From assembly GCA_018222345.1 (NCBI GenBank), contig JAAFAL010000020.1, positions 1 to 32,402 of the forward strand: a DNA stretch of 32,402 nucleotides, given 5' to 3'. Under the pieces are notes generated by a model. That model was not told where the DNA came from, ran no database searches, and saw nothing but the letters and a program-made list of their open reading frames with translations. This document shows, piece after piece, positions 1-9,588 of the stretch (position 1 is the first letter of the stretch; each line of letters starts with the position of its first letter). This DNA comes from a bacterium. Its GTDB lineage: Bacteria; Pseudomonadota; Gammaproteobacteria; Nevskiales; OUC007. The position numbers and the translations under genes were made by a program.

Positions 1-2278
<2,278 letters not shown>

Positions 2279-2303
2279 TGCAGGCGCTCCACTTCAACAA
2301 CAC

Positions 2304-2527
2304 TGTCATTGCGAGCACCGAAGGTGCGCGGCAACCCTCGCCGGCAAGCGGCTCGGGGCTTTGCTGCGCAAAGCCTTACCAGTCCCTCTTCCAAATCCCC
2401 GCTCGCTACGCTCGCCGCCCCTTTACTAAAGGGGCTGTCATTGCGAGGCCCGAAGGGCCGCGGCAATCTCGTTGGGTAGCGCCTTCGGTGGGGAGATTGC
2501 CGCGCACCTTTAGTGCTCGCAATGACA
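2304..2527. repeat. REP-like palindromic repeat cluster (three GTCATTGCGAG units)
   Basis: TGTCATTGCGAG occurs at 2304-2315 and 2436-2447, and its inverse CTCGCAATGACA at 2516-2527. Each unit runs on to GCGGCAA(T/C) and encloses a small hairpin whose arms differ but still pair or nearly pair: GCACCGAAGGTGC, GGCCCGAAGGGCC and GCACTAAAGGTGC. The last two units face each other and form an inverted repeat over 2436-2527. A separate hairpin, GCCCCTTT-ACT-AAAGGGGC, lies at 2417-2435. No convincing gene is seen in this 271-bp gap between hisZ and the yjeT-like gene. It resembles a widespread intergenic repeat class; a role in mRNA stability or termination is only inferred. Confidence 0.8.
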
Positions 2528-2549
2528 GGAGTTGTGATGCCGAAAACCG

Positions 2550-2738
2550 TCACTTCGCCACCTGCAACACCAGCAACCCAGCACCGATGCTCACCAAACC
2601 AATGATGCGCAAACTGCGGTCATCTTGCGTGGCCATGCGCTGCATCACCTCGCGCCAGCGTTGCGGCATCAGGAATGGCATCAAGCCTTCGATCACCAGC
2701 ACCAAGGCGAGCGCACGCAACAAGTCGGCCCAAGCCAT
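2550..2738 (-). CDS. YjeT-like small inner-membrane protein (DUF2065)
   Basis: This is a 62-residue protein with two hydrophobic segments, roughly residues 5-24 (LLRALALVLVIEGLMPFLMP) and 43-60 (LRIIGLVSIGAGLLVLQV), joined by a basic loop containing QRWREVMQRM. The pattern and length match the DUF2065/YjeT family, which sits between hflC and purA in many gammaproteobacteria. It starts 15 nt after the hflC stop, so it is very likely in the same transcript. The biochemical role is not established. Because of its neighbours, a link to HflKC at the inner membrane is a reasonable guess. Confidence 0.88.
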   Translation of the reverse strand: MAWADLLRALALVLVIEGLMPFLMPQRWREVMQRMATQDDRSLRIIGLVSIGAGLLVLQVAK

Positions 2739-2753
2739 AACGAATCGCCTGTC

Positions 2754-3623
2754 TTACTTGCCGGTTGAATTGCCGAAATATTGGAAGACTTCGTTGTCCG
2801 GCTCGATGACCAGCAAGTCGTTGCCGTCACCAAAGCTCGAGGTATAGACCTCCAGGCTGCGGTAGAAGCGATAGAACTCGCGGTCTTGCTCGTAGGCTTG
2901 TGCGTAAACCTCGGTGGCCACGGCGTCGCCTCTGCCTCGAATCTCCTCGGCTTCGCGGTAGGCATTGGCCAGGATGACTTCGCGCTCACGCTCGGAGGTT
3001 GCCTTGATCTTTTCGGCTTCCTCGGCGCCACGGGCGCGGAAGTCGGCAGCCACACGCTGACGCTCGGAGCGCATGCGGTCGTACACCGAGTTGCTCACCG
3101 AGGTCGGCAGGTCGATACGCTTGACACGCACATCGATCAGGTCGATACCGAACTCCGACACCTTTTCGGCAGCATTGGTCTCCAACGACTGCATGATTTC
3201 GTTGCGCTCGCCCGACACCGCCTGTTGAATGGTGCGGTTACCGAACTCGTCACGCAGGCCCTTGTTGATGATCGACGACAGCCGCGCCAGTGCGGTGGCT
3301 TCCTGGCCGCCGGTGGCGCGGTAGAACTTGCGCACATCGACAATCCGCCACTTGACGAAGAAATCCACCTGCACCTGTTTCTTTTCCAGGGTCAGGAACT
3401 CTTCCGCCGAGGTGTCCAGGGTCAGGATGCGCGAGTCGAACAGGCGCACATTCTGGGCAAAAGGCGCCTTGAAGTGGATGCCTGGCTCGATGTCGGCCTT
3501 CGTGACCTCACCTAACTGGAACAGCAGCGCTGTCTGGCGTTGATCGACGATGTAGAACGCGTCAAACGCCGCGGCCACGCCAACAAACGCCAGCGCGATG
3601 AGAATAATTTGCTTGCCGGACAT
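2754..3623 (-). CDS. hflC: HflC, SPFH/band-7 subunit of the FtsH-modulating HflKC complex
   Basis: HflC and HflK assemble into a large periplasm-facing cage around the FtsH protease in the inner membrane and modulate its activity. The 289-residue protein has an N-terminal membrane anchor (about residues 5-24, IILIALAFVGVAAAF). The SPFH domain follows (FYIVDQRQTALLFQLGEV, GIHFKAPF, QVDFFVKWRI), then a long charged coiled-coil stretch (about 190-250, RQRVAADFRARGAEEAEKI). The C-terminal part (DREFYRFYRSLEVY) is typical. Its ATG overlaps the hflK stop by one nucleotide (TAATG), so translation is probably coupled for equal amounts of both subunits. Confidence 0.95.
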   Translation of the reverse strand: MSGKQIILIALAFVGVAAAFDAFYIVDQRQTALLFQLGEVTKADIEPGIHFKAPFAQNVRLFDSRILTLDTSAEEFLTLEKKQVQVDFFVKWRIVDVRKFYRATGGQEATALARLSSIINKGLRDEFGNRTIQQAVSGERNEIMQSLETNAAEKVSEFGIDLIDVRVKRIDLPTSVSNSVYDRMRSERQRVAADFRARGAEEAEKIKATSEREREVILANAYREAEEIRGRGDAVATEVYAQAYEQDREFYRFYRSLEVYTSSFGDGNDLLVIEPDNEVFQYFGNSTGK

Positions 3624-4783
3624 TAGCGGCGCCCCCGCTGACGTGCGCCGTCAGCATTGGATGGATAACTGCTGCCTTGTTGGCTCGCCGAGCCTGACGT
3701 AGCACTGCGACTGTTGCTGTTACGCGGTTGCACGCGCTCACCCAGCTTGTCCAGCGGCAGATACAGCAGCGGGCTGGACTCATCGACGTCAACCAGCACT
3801 TTGCCCGTACTGCTCAGCACCGTGTTCATGGCATCCAGATACAGACGGTCACGGGTGACCTCAGGCGCACGCTGATACTCGGTCAGTACCGCAGAGAAAC
3901 GGGCGGCCTCACCCTTGGCACGCTCGGTGACACGGGTCTCGTAAGCACTGGCCTGCTCCAGTTGGCGCGCGGCCTCGCCGCGGGCGCGCGGCAGAATCTC
4001 ATTGGCGAAGGCTTCGGCTTCGTTGATCAAACGCTGCTGATCTTCGCGGGCCTTAATGGCGTCGGCAAACGCAGCCTGCACGGGCCCAGGCGGGTCGGCT
4101 TGCTCGAGGTTGACCTCGGTTACAAACAGGCCGGACTCGTAGCGGTCCAGCGTGTCCTGCAGCAATTCCTTGGCGCGGGTGGCCACTGCTTCACGGCCGG
4201 CGGTGATGACGAAGTCCATGTCGGACTTGCCCACCACTTCGCGGATGGCGCTCTTGGTGGCTTCGCGCAGGGTCGAATCGGGATCACGCAGCGAGAACAA
4301 ATAGCGCTGTGCATCACTGACGCGGTACTGCACCTGCAAGGTGATGGCGACAATATTCTCGTCCTGCGTGAGCATGGACGAGCTTTCCTGCGTCTGCGAC
4401 ACGCGGGTGACATTGACCCGTTCCACCGACTGGATCGGCGATGGCAAATGCCAGCGCAAGCCCGGCGGCGTGGTCGTGTGGTACTTGCCAAACTGCAGCA
4501 CCACACCGTTTTCCTGTTCGTCAACGATGTAAATGCCACTGGCCAGCCATAGCAGGCCGGCGACGATGGCCAATAGCGTGACAAAGCCCTTGGACGGCAA
4601 ACCGCTGCCGCCACCGCCTTTGTTACCGCCGCCACCGCTCTTGCCACCGCCAAAGCGGTCGCGCAGTTTCTTCAGCAACTCATCCAGGTCGGGTGGTTGC
4701 TGCTGGCCCTGTTTGCGGCCCCAGGGGTCTTTAGGGCCCTGGTTGCCAGGACCGCCGTTGTTTCCAGGCTCATTCCAAGCCAT
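3623..4783 (-). CDS. hflK: HflK, SPFH/band-7 subunit of the FtsH-modulating HflKC complex
   Basis: This is the partner of HflC in the membrane complex that controls FtsH proteolysis. The start at 4783 is preferred over an upstream in-frame ATG at 4846. It is preceded by AGGAG five nucleotides upstream, and the protein then begins MAWNEPGNNGGPGNQGPKDP, the Gly/Pro/Asn-rich cytoplasmic head usual for HflK. Of 386 residues, about 1-65 are low-complexity glycine-rich (GGGKSGGGGNKGGGGSG). A membrane segment follows (FVTLLAIVAGLLWLASGIYIV), then the SPFH domain (VVLQFGKYHTTTPPGLRWHLP) and a coiled-coil region (about 230-300). The tail is rich in Ser, Arg and Gln. It lies 99 nt downstream of hflX and overlaps hflC. 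Confidence 0.95.
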   Translation of the reverse strand: MAWNEPGNNGGPGNQGPKDPWGRKQGQQQPPDLDELLKKLRDRFGGGKSGGGGNKGGGGSGLPSKGFVTLLAIVAGLLWLASGIYIVDEQENGVVLQFGKYHTTTPPGLRWHLPSPIQSVERVNVTRVSQTQESSSMLTQDENIVAITLQVQYRVSDAQRYLFSLRDPDSTLREATKSAIREVVGKSDMDFVITAGREAVATRAKELLQDTLDRYESGLFVTEVNLEQADPPGPVQAAFADAIKAREDQQRLINEAEAFANEILPRARGEAARQLEQASAYETRVTERAKGEAARFSAVLTEYQRAPEVTRDRLYLDAMNTVLSSTGKVLVDVDESSPLLYLPLDKLGERVQPRNSNSRSATSGSASQQGSSYPSNADGARQRGRR

Positions 4784-4882
4784 GTGTGCTCCTGCATTCG
4801 GATTCGTCACGCAGGGGGGCTGCGTGCGGGTCGAGGATTTTATCATCGCGACGAGAGATTTATTGGGCTGGTCGCGCAGTTT

Positions 4883-6199
4883 TCAATGTGGCGGCGTTGC
4901 GGCGCGCACCAGAGCCACCGGATCAAGCCCCGCCTGCTGGCACAAACGGTCGAACTGGCCGCGCGGAATACGTAGGTCGATGATCTGCGTGCCGTCATCG
5001 TCGGCGCGCTCGGCGTGAACCGCGCCGCGTTCGAACAGGGCGGCGCGCAAGCGGCCCGCCTCGGGCGGCAAGTGCACGGTCAGTTCGGCAAGGTCAGGTT
5101 GCAGGCGGCGGGCGATAGCCTCGCGCAACAAATCGAGCCCGGCGCCCTGCTGCGCCGACAAATACACCCGCGCCGGCAATCCGTTGGAGCCATCGACTAC
5201 GCGCGGTGTGGTGTCCTGTGCGCCGTCATCGTCCAGTAGGTCGATCTTGTTGAACACCTCAAGCTGCGGGACTGCGTCGGCACCAAGCTCCAACAACACC
5301 TCGCGCACGTCGCGCATACGATCGCCACGCTCTTCGTCGGCGGCATCGACCACGTGCAGCAACAGATTCGCCTGCTCAGTTTCTTCCAGAGTGGCGCGGA
5401 AAGCTGCGATCAGTTCGTGCGGCAGGTCACGAATGAAACCCACCGTATCGGCCAGCACGACGTTATCGCCGGTGGGTAATTTGAGCTGGCGCAGCGTTGG
5501 GTCGAGCGTCGCAAACAGTTGATCCGCCGCATATACACCGCCCTCAGTGAGCGCATTGAACAGCGTCGATTTACCGGCGTTGGTGTAACCCACCAGCGAC
5601 ACCGTAGGCGCGTCCGCCCGGCGCCGCGCCTGGCGGCCCAGTTCGCGCCGGGCACGCACCGTGTTCAGGCGTTTCTTCAGGCTCTTGATACGGATGGCTA
5701 GCAGGCGGCGATCCGTTTCAAGCTGGGTTTCGCCCGGGCCGCGCAGGCCGATGCCGCCCTTCTGGCGCTCCAAGTGGCTCCAGCCGCGCACCAGGCGCGT
5801 CGATAAATGTTCAAGCTGGGCTAGTTCGACTTGCAGCTGGCCTTCGTGCGAGCGCGCGCGCTCGGCGAAAATGTCGAGGATCAAACCAGCGCGGTCGAGC
5901 ACGCGGGCTTGCAGCAGCCGCTCGAGGTTGCGCTCCTGGCTGGGCGACAGGTCGTGGTTGACGATGACCACCTCAGCGCAATGCTCTACCACCAACTCGC
6001 GCACGGATTCGGCCTTGCCACTGCCGAGGTAGTAGCGCGGGTCGGGCGTATCGCGTTTACCACCAACCACGCACAGCACATCGGCACCCGCCGAGCGCGC
6101 AAGCTCGACGAATTCGGTGTGGGCTTCGGTATAGTCCCAGCGATTGAAGTCCAAATGGACCAAAACCGCCTTTTGACCGGATTTTGGGCGTTCAAACAT
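4883..6199 (-). CDS. hflX: Ribosome-associated GTPase HflX
   Basis: HflX is an Obg/HflX-class GTPase that binds the 50S subunit and can split stalled or stress-inactivated ribosomes. The 438-residue protein shows the N-terminal HflX domain (LGSGKAESVRELV about 58-70; DLSPSQERNLERLLQARVLDR about 83-103). The family signature GGIGLRGPGETQLETDRR spans about 148-165. G-motifs follow: GYTNAGKS (204-211), DTVGF (251-255) and NKID. The start codon lies 4 nt after the 3' arm of a 20-bp inverted repeat, and no strong Shine-Dalgarno sequence is visible. The only weak candidate, GAG, lies inside the stem. The hfq-hflX-hflK-hflC order is conserved in gammaproteobacteria. Confidence 0.95.
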   Translation of the reverse strand: MFERPKSGQKAVLVHLDFNRWDYTEAHTEFVELARSAGADVLCVVGGKRDTPDPRYYLGSGKAESVRELVVEHCAEVVIVNHDLSPSQERNLERLLQARVLDRAGLILDIFAERARSHEGQLQVELAQLEHLSTRLVRGWSHLERQKGGIGLRGPGETQLETDRRLLAIRIKSLKKRLNTVRARRELGRQARRRADAPTVSLVGYTNAGKSTLFNALTEGGVYAADQLFATLDPTLRQLKLPTGDNVVLADTVGFIRDLPHELIAAFRATLEETEQANLLLHVVDAADEERGDRMRDVREVLLELGADAVPQLEVFNKIDLLDDDGAQDTTPRVVDGSNGLPARVYLSAQQGAGLDLLREAIARRLQPDLAELTVHLPPEAGRLRAALFERGAVHAERADDDGTQIIDLRIPRGQFDRLCQQAGLDPVALVRAATPPH

Positions 6200-6203
6200 A
6201 GTG

Positions 6204-6290
6204 AACTCGACTATTGCACGTGGCCGCTATTGGCGACAGCCCTAGGTGCTGCACAAACAAGCAGCGCGCGCCACGTGCAACAGTCGAGTT
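6204..6290 (-). promoter_or_regulatory. Long hairpin in the hfq-hflX spacer, sequestering the hflX start region
   Basis: Arms of 20 nt at 6204-6223 and 6271-6290 are inverted repeats with a single difference. In RNA of the minus (gene) strand that difference becomes a G-U pair, giving an unbroken 20-bp stem; in plus-strand RNA it is an A-C mismatch. The loop is 47 nt and contains a smaller hairpin, GCTGC-TTGTTTGT-GCAGC. The stem begins 34 nt after the hfq stop and ends 4 nt before the hflX ATG. It has no U-run in the gene direction, so it is not an intrinsic terminator for hfq. A role in hflX translation control or in double-strand RNA processing is inferred. Confidence 0.6.
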
Positions 6291-6323
6291 TTTCTCCTGG
6301 CGCGCTCGGCGCCGACCGGTCCG

Positions 6324-6569
6324 CTAGTCGTCGGACTCGGCCTGGTCACTATCATCAACAACACGCACCGCACGTGACGGCACGATTGTGGAGATCGCGT
6401 GTTTGTAAACCATCTGGCTGACTTGGTTTTTCAGCAGCACGACGAACTGGTCGAAGGACTCTATCTGGCCCTGCAGCTTGATGCCATTAACCAGGTAGAT
6501 GGCGACGGGGATGCGTTCTTTGCGCAGGGCGTTGAGGAACGGCTCCTGCAAAATCTGACCCTTGGACAT
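6324..6569 (-). CDS. hfq: RNA chaperone Hfq
   Basis: Hfq is a hexameric Sm-like protein that pairs small RNAs with mRNAs. The start at 6569 ([10 protein letters not shown]) is chosen over an ATG 21 nt upstream because it matches the family and has GGAGT at a good distance. The 81 residues include Sm1 and Sm2 ([20 protein letters not shown] about 25-44; [11 protein letters not shown] 55-65). The key Gln8, Tyr25, Lys56 and His57 are present. The rim patch reads R16-K17-E18-R19, with Lys where E. coli has Arg17. The C-terminal tail is short and acidic ([10 protein letters not shown]), like the autoregulatory acidic tip of E. coli Hfq but on a shorter tail. A 145-nt gap separates it from miaA. 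Confidence 0.97.
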   Translation of the reverse strand: MSKGQILQEPFLNALRKERIPVAIYLVNGIKLQGQIESFDQFVVLLKNQVSQMVYKHAISTIVPSRAVRVVDDSDQAESDD

Positions 6570-6714
6570 TTTTGTTGTACTCCAATGCAAACACGGCTGC
6601 CCGTTAGGCTCGATAACGGCAGCAGTGCGGTCTTGAATTTAATAATCTGCAGTCGTCAGGCTACGGATGGCCCCAGCGGCTGCGGCAATGCGCGAAGCGT
6701 AGCATAGCCGCACA

Positions 6715-7650
6715 TCAGAATTGCGCACTGCACCATTTGATCGCCGCTTGCAGCGCGGCGCCTTGGCCAGAAGTGACATCGTGCCAATCAACATCGGCCT
6801 CTTTGCGCAACCACGTGCGCTGGCGCTTGGCAAATTGTCGCGTTGCGATGACGCCCCGCTCGGCCGCTTCGGCGAGGCTGTAGTGGCCGTCGAGATGGGC
6901 CCACAACTGGCGGTAACCGACAGCTCGCATCGACGGATGGTCGGCTGTCAACGCTGGCCGGGCTTTCAAGTGCGCGACCTCGTCAACAAACCCGGCCGCG
7001 AGCATGGCCTCAAAGCGTTGCGCAATACGCGTGTTGAGCGTCTCCACGGGCAAGTTCAGCCCCAGCTTTTGCACCGCCCAAGGCACGCTATTGCCCTGTT
7101 GACGCGCGAGGTGCGCGCTATGCGGCTCGCCACTGACCAGCGCGACCTCCAACGCCCGTTGGATGCGCTGGCCATCGTTGGGGTGCAGGCGCGCGGCGGT
7201 CTCGGGATCGCGCTCGGCGAGCCGCGCATGGAGTGCCGGCCAGCCCAATTGCTGCGCTTGCGCCGATAGCTCGTCGCGGAGTGCGGCATTGGCTTGCGGC
7301 AGTTCGCTCAGGCCCTCGAGCAAGGCCCGGAAGTACAGGTTGGTGCCGCCGACCAGCACCGGCAGGCGGTTGCTGGCATGAGCAACATCAATCTCGCGCC
7401 GCGCATCGTCGGCAAATTGCGCGGCGGAATAGGGCTGCTCCGGGTCACGGATGTCGATGAGCGCATGCGGCGCTGCCGCCAGTTCTTCAGCGCTGGGTTT
7501 GGCAGTGCCGATATCCATGCCGCGATAAACCAGCGCCGAATCGACGCTGATCAAATGGCAATCGAACTGCGCCGCTAGCGCCATCGCAACCGCGGTCTTG
7601 CCGGTCGCCGTCGTGCCCATAATGCACAGCAGTGGCGGTTTGCTAGGCAT
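6715..7650 (-). CDS. miaA: tRNA dimethylallyltransferase MiaA
   Basis: MiaA adds a dimethylallyl group to N6 of A37 in tRNAs that read codons starting with U. The 311-residue protein starts at 7650, its ATG overlapping the mutL stop by one nucleotide (TAATG); a longer upstream reading would extend into mutL. Visible motifs are the P-loop GTTATGKT (12-19), DSALVYRGMDIGTAKPS with the substrate-binding Asp, DPEQPYSAAQFADDAR, PVLVGGTNLYFRALLEG, and the late TRQFAKRQRTWLR motif for tRNA contact. The usual DSxQVYR reads DSALVYR here, a small deviation in an otherwise standard enzyme. It is followed by hfq as in E. coli. Confidence 0.95.
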   Translation of the reverse strand: MPSKPPLLCIMGTTATGKTAVAMALAAQFDCHLISVDSALVYRGMDIGTAKPSAEELAAAPHALIDIRDPEQPYSAAQFADDARREIDVAHASNRLPVLVGGTNLYFRALLEGLSELPQANAALRDELSAQAQQLGWPALHARLAERDPETAARLHPNDGQRIQRALEVALVSGEPHSAHLARQQGNSVPWAVQKLGLNLPVETLNTRIAQRFEAMLAAGFVDEVAHLKARPALTADHPSMRAVGYRQLWAHLDGHYSLAEAAERGVIATRQFAKRQRTWLRKEADVDWHDVTSGQGAALQAAIKWCSAQF

Positions 7651-9336
7651 TACTGCCCGCGCATGAACAGCCGATCCAGCTCCTTGATGCTGAGTTGCAC
7701 CCAGGTGGGCCGGCCATGGTTGCACTGGCTGCTGCGCTCTGTGCGTTCCATGTCGCGCAACAACGCATTCATTTCGTCCAGCGTCAGCCGCCGATTAGCG
7801 CGCACCGAAGCGCGGCAGGCCATGTCGCCCAGGCGCTCGTCATCCAGTGCTTCGATGTCCTGCGCGCTGCCGGCCTCGGCCATGCGCGCCAACAAGCCGC
7901 GCAGCAATTCTTCGATATCGACGTCCGCCAGGCGCGTCGGCACGCAGCGCACCGTGAGTGTGTGCGGCCCGCTGCGGGTCACCTCGAAGCCATACTGCGT
8001 CAGGGTGTCAGCCTGCGCCTCGGCCAAATCCGCTTGCGGCTCCGACACCGCAACATCCACCGGCACCAGCAAGGGCTGCGCGGCGATGCGGCCGCGGGCC
8101 CGGTCGGCCTTGAGCTGTTCATAAACAATGCGCTCGTGTGCGGCGTGCATATCCACCAGCACCAGGCCGGCAGCATTTTCAGCCAGGATATAAATACCGT
8201 GTAGCTGCGCCTTGGCGTAGCCCATGGGCGGAATCTCGGAATCTGCCACTGAGTTGACGGCTGACATTGCTGCCGCAGCTTGCGGCGCCGGCTCGGCGAG
8301 GCGCGCATAGTGCCCCGCCGCCTCGCGCACTTGCAGCCCCAAACTGGGCTGGCTGTAGCTGTGCGAGGCTGTGTGAACGGGGCGCAACTGCGCTGCGCCT
8401 TGGGCATTGCCGGCTGCGGTCACCCGGTGTTGCGCCGCGTCCTGCCCGGCCAATGCTTCGCGAATCGTGTGCGACAAGAATCCATGCACTTTGCCCGAAT
8501 CGCGGAACCGCACCTCGTGTTTGGTGGGGTGTGCATTCACATCAACAGTGGCGGGGTCCATCGTCAGATACAGCACATAGGCCGGCTGGCGCGCGTGGTG
8601 CAGCACGTCGCCGTAGCCCTGCTTGACCGCGTGGGTCACGACTCGGTCGCGAATCGGCCGGCCGTTGACAAACATGAACTGCATATCGGCCGTGCCACGC
8701 GTGAATGCCGGCAGGCCCAACCAGCCGCACAGGTGCAGGCCGGCGCGGCTGAGTTCCACCCAGCGGCAATGCTCGGCAAAGCCGTCGCCCAGCACCGCCG
8801 CCACCCGTGCCAAACGTGCTTGCTCGTTGTCGGCGCGGGCAAAGTCGCGCACCACCTTACCGTCGTGGCTGAGCCGGAAGGCCACGTCAAAGCGCCCCAG
8901 CGCCGCGCGGCGCAACATTCGGTCGATGTGCTTGAACTCGGTATTAGCCGTTTTCAGGAACTTGCGCCGCGCCGGCACGTTGAAGAACAGGTCACGCAAT
9001 TCAACAGTCGTGCCTTGCGGATGCGCTGCGGGCTTGGGCACCAAGTCGGCGCTGTAACGCCCAGCCACTTGCCAGCCGCTGTCGCCGTCGCTACTAGATG
9101 TGACAGACATTGCAGAAACCGAGGCCATTGAAGCCATGGCCGTTGTCACGCACGCGCAAGCGGCGCACGCCGCCCGCCTCGGCTTCCACTTCAATACGCG
9201 TGGCGCCAGCATCCAGGCTGTTTTCAAGCAGTTCCTTGAGCGCAGATGCCGGCCGCTCGATGACCTCGCCAGCGGCGATTTGATCGACCAACTGCGGGGC
9301 CAAAGTCTGGATTGGGCGGGGTGCTGGCTGAGTCAC
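7650..9336 (-). pseudogene. mutL: DNA mismatch repair protein MutL, disrupted by an internal out-of-frame deletion
   Basis: MutL couples MutS mismatch recognition to strand incision. The N-terminal part ([47 protein letters not shown]) is read in one frame from a probable GTG at 9336. After the DNGHG motif that frame runs into a stop at 9094-9096. The rest of MutL continues in another frame from [16 protein letters not shown] near 9130 to the 7650 stop: PAAHPQGTTVELRDLFFNVP, FVNGRPIRDR, DVNAHPTKHEVRF, DMHAAHERIVYE, NHGRPT. The family segment of about 36 residues between DNGxG and ALASxxSVS, including the ATP-lid motif GFRGEAL, is absent. The junction is at 9133-9140 (GCCATGGC). Either a real deletion or an assembly error explains this. 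The downstream frame is otherwise undamaged. Confidence 0.85.
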
Positions 9337-9496
9337 GTGCGGGATGCTAGCACTTGGTGACTCATCACTTGTCGGCCATCCATGGCCTCCAAGCCCCGGT
9401 GTGCCCTCCAGCCGGGCTTCCTGCCCGGCGTTCACTGCTGGCGCAGTTCACCCACCCTACGGGCACCTTTCCCCGCAAGCGCGAGAAGGGAAATTC

Positions 9497-9546
9497 ACCT
9501 CTCCCTTGGGGAGAGGTCGCCAACGCGTAGCGATGGCGGGTGAGGG
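9497..9546. repeat. REP-like hairpin repeat, CTCTCCC family (copy A)
   Basis: ACCTCTCCC (9497-9505) and GGGAGAGGT (9509-9517) form a 9-bp stem with a TTG loop. They are followed by CGCCAACGCGTAGCGATGG and CGGGTGAGGG. The same parts, in inverse order, occur at 30829-30878. Similar sequence (CCCCGCAAGCGCGAGAAGGG) lies just upstream from about 9471. It occupies the 252-bp gap between mutL and the amidase gene, in which I see no gene. This composition matches a common class of extragenic palindromes in GC-rich proteobacteria. Confidence 0.7.
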
Positions 9547-9588
9547 AATATTCGGCGCAACTCTGGCACCGACCTCAGTGCTGCGTGC

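Noticed and set aside
6204-6290. Reading the hfq-hflX hairpin as an intrinsic terminator of hfq
   Set aside because: There is no U-run after the stem in the gene direction. The T-run lies on the plus strand, where no gene would need it, and on that strand the stem has a mismatch.
6601-6619. CCGTTA-GGCTCGA-TAACGG hairpin in the hfq leader as a possible autoregulatory site
   Set aside because: The stem is only 6 bp, with no further support such as covariation or repeat copies.
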